The position numbers and the translations under genes were made by a program. From the NCBI RefSeq assembly GCF_004119495.1, contig NZ_NRQU01000003.1, forward strand, positions 1 through 64,000: 64,000 nucleotides of DNA. Direction: 5' to 3'. Below, piece by piece: positions 62,397-64,000 of this stretch (the stretch's first letter is position 1; each line of letters starts with the position of its first letter). This DNA is from Flavobacterium sp. YO12 (GTDB lineage Bacteria; Bacteroidota; Bacteroidia; Flavobacteriales; Flavobacteriaceae). The notes under the pieces are model-generated. The model was not told the origin of the DNA and did no database searches. It worked only from the letters and a program-made list of their open reading frames with translations.

Positions 62397-63422
62397 ATGT
62401 TAAAAAACGACCTATTTTTAAGAGCATTAAAAGGAGAAACAGTGCAACGTCCGCCAGTATGGATGATGCGTCAGGCAGGAAGATATTTGCCAGAATTTAG
62501 AGAACTTCGTGATAAATATGATTTTTTTACGCGTTGTGAAACTCCAGAATTAGCTGCTGAAATTACAGTTCAGCCAATTCGCAGAATTGCTCCGGATGCT
62601 GCTATTTTATTTTCGGATATTTTGGTAGTACCTCGCGCAATGGGAATTCATGTAGAATTGAAAGACAATTTAGGGCCGATTATTCCAAATCCAATTCGTT
62701 CTTTGGCCGATGTTCACAAAGTTTATGTTCCAGATGTAAATGAAACTTTAGGTTACGTTTTTGATGCTGTGAAATTGACCAAAGAAATGTTGAACGACGA
62801 AGTACCATTAATTGGTTTCGCAGGTTCTCCTTGGACAATTTTCTGTTATGCTGTTGAAGGAAAAGGTTCTAAAAGTTTTGATATTGCAAAAGGATTCTGC
62901 TTTTCAAATCCAGCTGCAGCACATACTTTATTACAAAAAATCACAGATACGACTATTTTATACTTAAAAGAAAAAGTAAAATCGGGTGTAAATGCGGTTC
63001 AGATTTTTGATTCTTGGGGAGGAATGCTTTCTCCTGTTGATTATCAAGAGTTTTCATGGAAATACATCAACCAGATTGTTGATGCTTTAGCTGATATTAC
63101 TCCCGTTATTGTTTTTGGAAAAGGTTGTTGGTTTGCTCTTGGCGAAATGGGAAAAAGTAAAGCTTCTGCATTAGGAGTTGACTGGACTTGTTCGGCTAGA
63201 AATGCTCGTTATTTGTCAGGTGGAAACATTACATTACAAGGAAATTTTGATCCGTCAAGATTACTTTCTCCAATTCCGACTATCAAGAAAATGGTTCACG
63301 AAATGATCGACGAGTTCGGAAAAGATAAATATATTGTAAATTTAGGTCACGGAATTTTACCACATATCCCTGTAGATCACGCAAAAGCGTTTATTGACGC
63401 GGTTAAGGAATACGGGCAATAA
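62397..63422 (+). CDS. hemE: Uroporphyrinogen decarboxylase
   Basis: A 341-residue enzyme that decarboxylates uroporphyrinogen III to coproporphyrinogen [23 protein letters not shown] and [19 protein letters not shown] are canonical, as is [12 protein letters not shown] and the C-terminal [12 protein letters not shown]. Normal length. It follows the hemD spacer with a repeat pair and is followed by another inverted repeat. Confidence 0.96.
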   Translation: MLKNDLFLRALKGETVQRPPVWMMRQAGRYLPEFRELRDKYDFFTRCETPELAAEITVQPIRRIAPDAAILFSDILVVPRAMGIHVELKDNLGPIIPNPIRSLADVHKVYVPDVNETLGYVFDAVKLTKEMLNDEVPLIGFAGSPWTIFCYAVEGKGSKSFDIAKGFCFSNPAAAHTLLQKITDTTILYLKEKVKSGVNAVQIFDSWGGMLSPVDYQEFSWKYINQIVDALADITPVIVFGKGCWFALGEMGKSKASALGVDWTCSARNARYLSGGNITLQGNFDPSRLLSPIPTIKKMVHEMIDEFGKDKYIVNLGHGILPHIPVDHAKAFIDAVKEYGQ

Positions 63423-63424
63423 TC

Positions 63425-63483
63425 GTTGATAGTTTTTGGTTGATGGTTGTTGAAAATGTAACGATCAACCAAAAACTATCAAC
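63425..63483. repeat. Inverted repeat after hemE
   Basis: Perfect 20-bp arms (63425-63444, 63464-63483; arm core TTGATAGTTTTTGGTTG) with GGTTGATGGTTGTTG words extending into the loop. It could act as a terminator or processing signal, but no U tract follows. Confidence 0.82.
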
Positions 63484-63500
63484 CATCAACTTAAAGAAAC

Positions 63501-63878
63501 ATGCTGAACAAAGGACTTAGAGACGAAGAATCTATTAGAATAGAAAATACTCTGCGAACTTTGCATGCCTTAATTTTTGTTCCAAAATTTTGGAATGCTG
63601 AAGACACAAGTCTTATTGATGAACAATTAAAAAGTTTTGGCTTAAGCCTGCAGAGAACAATTGAAATTCCAGAAGAGGAATTAATTACTCTATTGCAACA
63701 ATGTCATTTAGACTGGAATCAGCAAGAACAATTTGCCGATATTTTGATGGGACTTTCTGCAGAGAAACAATTTGATTTTCTAGAAAAAGCTCTTGCCATT
63801 TACCAATATATCCAACAAGAAAGCAAAGTTTTTTCTTTTGGGATTAACGCTAAAATTGCTTCGGCCAAAAACAAATAG
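63501..63878 (+). CDS. Conserved hypothetical protein downstream of hemE
   Basis: A 125-residue soluble, mostly helical protein starting MLNKGLRDEESIRIENTLRTL; a Gln-rich helix (HLDWNQQEQFADILMG) and the segment AIYQYIQQES are notable. No known motif. It ends two bases before the next gene's start, so it is co-transcribed with the acetyltransferase and probably with the heme genes. Confidence 0.75.
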   Translation: MLNKGLRDEESIRIENTLRTLHALIFVPKFWNAEDTSLIDEQLKSFGLSLQRTIEIPEEELITLLQQCHLDWNQQEQFADILMGLSAEKQFDFLEKALAIYQYIQQESKVFSFGINAKIASAKNK

Positions 63879-63880
63879 AG

Positions 63881-64000
63881 ATGAGTTTTACAGACTGGAA
63901 AACAGAGCGAATTGAAAGCATTCTTCCCGAAGATTTTTACACGCTTATTGAAAAGAATGCAAAACACATCGAAAAAACTTTTCCAGTAACTTTATCTCAT
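63881..64000 (+). CDS. Probable GNAT acetyltransferase (partial)
   Basis: Only the first 40 residues are in the window (start MSFTDWKTERIESILPEDF). The reading frame is open to the window end. From memory it resembles the N-terminus of a RimJ/RimL-type acetyltransferase found downstream of hemE in Flavobacterium; too little is present to confirm it. Confidence 0.5.
   Translation, partial: MSFTDWKTERIESILPEDFYTLIEKNAKHIEKTFPVTLSH

Noticed and set aside
1-64000. tRNA, rRNA or riboswitch
   Set aside because: No TΨC arm-like GGTTCGA-type sequence in cloverleaf context was seen, and no known riboswitch consensus upstream of metG, the TonB receptor or heme genes.

Overview
The window is AT-rich bacterial chromosome that reads as a member of the Bacteroidota, most likely Flavobacterium or a close relative. 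Supporting evidence: a GldH gliding lipoprotein, a RicT/PSP1 protein next to it, an SpmA-SpmB type fusion membrane protein, a TonB-dependent receptor with a carboxypeptidase-like N-terminal domain, a lycopene cyclase of the Bacteroidota type, and promoters matching the Bacteroidota -7 element TAnnTTTG. No tRNA, rRNA, CRISPR array or prophage was recognised. The only mobile remnant is a frameshifted REP-type (HUH/Y1) transposase at about 20.6-21.0 kb.

Layout. 0-9 kb: CDGSH protein, metG, EamA transporter, HAD phosphatase plus CAT-like acetyltransferase, OmpA-like porin, a secreted protein of unknown function, ferritin and a tiny Lys/Cys-rich protein. 9-20 kb: DUF2461 protein, a short SSB, a GNAT-nitrilase fusion followed by a zinc-ribbon protein, a membrane M28 peptidase and an SRPBCC protein, then an epimerase, an alkyl-DNA repair methyltransferase, a PolB-like exonuclease, an AlkZ/YcaQ-like winged-helix protein and the SpmA/B fusion. 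20-29 kb: transposase remnant with its own REP hairpins, a lipoprotein, class I fumarase, a frameshifted PAS protein, dinB, a phosphatase, two small envelope proteins and the two 3-oxoacid CoA-transferase subunits. 29-37 kb (minus strand): PBP1A, gldH, ricT; then ferredoxin, a U32-family protein and TrhO. 37-43 kb: a three-gene RND efflux operon and a bacilliredoxin. 43-50 kb (minus strand): TPR protein, crtY, thioredoxin-like protein, TonB-dependent receptor, FAD oxidoreductase and MerC, divergent from a Fur-family regulator. 50-53 kb: Nramp-UspA fusion and MntR/DtxR regulator. 54-64 kb: crotonase, sensor kinase and a heme cluster (hemJ, hemH, AraC-type regulator, then hemA-hemC-hemD-hemE on the opposite strand), ending inside an acetyltransferase gene.

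Four things stand out. (1) TrhO carries an extra C-terminal domain that aligns without gaps (46 of 86 positions identical by my hand alignment) with the C-terminal domain of the U32 protein encoded next to it. That U32 protein is a candidate TrhP, and its gene overlaps a ferredoxin gene. The locus looks like a physically coupled module for tRNA wobble-uridine hydroxylation. (2) Intergenic regions are filled with several distinct families of short-word repeats, usually arranged as long inverted pairs, including inside operons (scoA/scoB, hemA/hemC, hemD/hemE, after hemE). Some copies supply perfect -7 promoter elements. (3) A Fur-family regulator and merC share an intergenic region with two matching 15-bp palindromes of form GCAAY-N3-GTTGC, one of which overlaps the merC -7 box. 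(4) Two genes within about 3 kb carry single-base frameshifts in adenine runs.
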